This document shows positions 6,001 through 6,515 of a DNA stretch of 6,515 bases, piece after piece. Position numbers and translations under genes: made by a program. Location of the stretch: contig CAKPPA010000063.1 of the NCBI GenBank assembly GCA_934177025.1, positions 1-6,515 on the forward strand, written 5' to 3'. Positions within the stretch are counted from its first letter, which is position 1. Each line of letters opens with the position of its first letter. The DNA is from an uncultured Clostridia bacterium. GTDB taxonomy: Bacteria; Bacillota; Clostridia; Christensenellales; CAG-314. The notes beneath the pieces were generated by a model. It searched no databases. It had not been told where the DNA came from and saw nothing but the letters and a program-made list of their open reading frames with translations.

Positions 6001-6515
6001 TTACTTTTTGCTAATTGCTTTAAATTTACAATTATCCATACACACGCCGCACTTGATACATTTGTCCGGATCGATAACGTGCGGCTGCTTGACTTCGCCC
6101 GTAATCGCATTGACCGGACAATTCCGTTTACACAGCGTACATCCGATACATTTTGTCGGATCGATTTCGAACTTCAACAAGTTTTTACATACTTTTGCCG
6201 GACAGCGTTTGTCCACGATATGCGCAAGATATTCCGAGCGGAAATAGCGCAACGTGGAAAGAATCGGGTTCGGTGCCGTTTGACCCAATCCGCACAGCGA
6301 ATTGTCCTTAATGTAGTAGCAAAGTTCCTCCAATTCGTCCAAATCCTTTAATTCGGCTTGACCGGAAGTGATTTTGTTTAAAATTTCCAGCATGCGTTTG
6401 CAACCGATACGGCACGGCGTACATTTGCCGCAGGACTCGTCCACCGTAAATTCTAAGAAGAATTTTGCAATGTCCACCATACAGGTATCCTCATCCATAA
6501 CGATAAGTCCGCCCG
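6001..6515 (-). CDS. hydB: NuoF-like flavin/FeS hydrogenase subunit (HydB/HndC), C-terminal part
   Basis: Only the last 171 or so residues are present; the FMN/NAD(H)-binding Rossmann-like and SLBB regions lie beyond the window edge. The visible part begins in the conserved GGLIVMDEDTCMVD segment and carries the NuoF N3-type [4Fe-4S] motif ESCGKCTPCR (codons near 6410-6435), with a fourth ligand in SLCGLG (near 6285-6300). A C-terminal extension follows with two [4Fe-4S] ferredoxin sites, CIGCTLCKRNC and CIKCGVCMDNC. That extension separates HydB/HndC subunits of NAD(P)-linked [FeFe] hydrogenases from plain complex I NuoF. In such complexes this subunit exchanges electrons between NAD(P)H and the hydrogenase subunit encoded next; a NuoE-like [2Fe-2S] subunit gene is expected upstream, outside the window. 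Formate dehydrogenase-linked homologues look alike, but hydA as direct neighbour settles the likely role. Confidence 0.93.
   Translation of the reverse strand, partial: GGLIVMDEDTCMVDIAKFFLEFTVDESCGKCTPCRIGCKRMLEILNKITSGQAELKDLDELEELCYYIKDNSLCGLGQTAPNPILSTLRYFRSEYLAHIVDKRCPAKVCKNLLKFEIDPTKCIGCTLCKRNCPVNAITGEVKQPHVIDPDKCIKCGVCMDNCKFKAISKK

Noticed and set aside
5705..6247. Plus-strand open frame of 180 codons opposite the hydrogenase genes
   Set aside because: It runs antisense across the junction of two clearly real genes, shows no family motif, and its composition is explained by the codon bias of the opposite strand.

Overview
Every gene I can support lies on the minus strand. Gene content suggests a strictly anaerobic, low-to-mid-GC member of the Bacillota (Clostridia or Negativicutes-like): an NAD(P)-linked [FeFe] hydrogenase, a CdaA-type diadenylate cyclase, a two-ACT-domain aspartate kinase and a flavodiiron protein. 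GC looks like roughly 45-50% by eye, start codons are ATG, and nearly every gene has an AGGAG-type ribosome binding site. I cannot name the genus. No mobile element, CRISPR array, tRNA or rRNA is visible.

Reading in the direction of transcription (high to low coordinates): (1) 6515-4247 holds the 3' end of a NuoF-like, flavin/FeS hydrogenase subunit gene and a complete [FeFe] hydrogenase catalytic subunit gene, 8 nt apart. The pair looks like the end of a HydABC/HndABCD operon and is closed by a strong intrinsic terminator (4178-4232). (2) 4177-3866 contains no credible protein gene. It has a GC-richer block (about 4017-4145) full of inverted repeats that could be an unclassified structured RNA, then two adjacent short palindromes (3927-3958), a pyrimidine-rich stretch and a probable promoter. 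(3) 3865 to 1 is one compact presumptive operon: cdaA (c-di-AMP synthase), a 50-residue membrane microprotein overlapping the cdaA stop, a DUF1015-family gene, aspartate kinase, and the start of a flavodiiron protein gene cut by the window edge. Intergenic gaps here run from an 11-nt overlap to 30 nt.

The first operon handles H2 and reduced cofactors. The second joins second-messenger synthesis, entry into the aspartate amino-acid pathway and probable O2/NO detoxification, an association not explained by a single known pathway. The most interesting point is the microprotein. It sits exactly where cdaR (ybbR) normally follows cdaA and looks like the CdaR N-terminal membrane anchor alone, with no room for the YbbR repeats, and glmM is also absent from its usual place. 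The second is the unassigned, inverted-repeat-rich block between the two operons.
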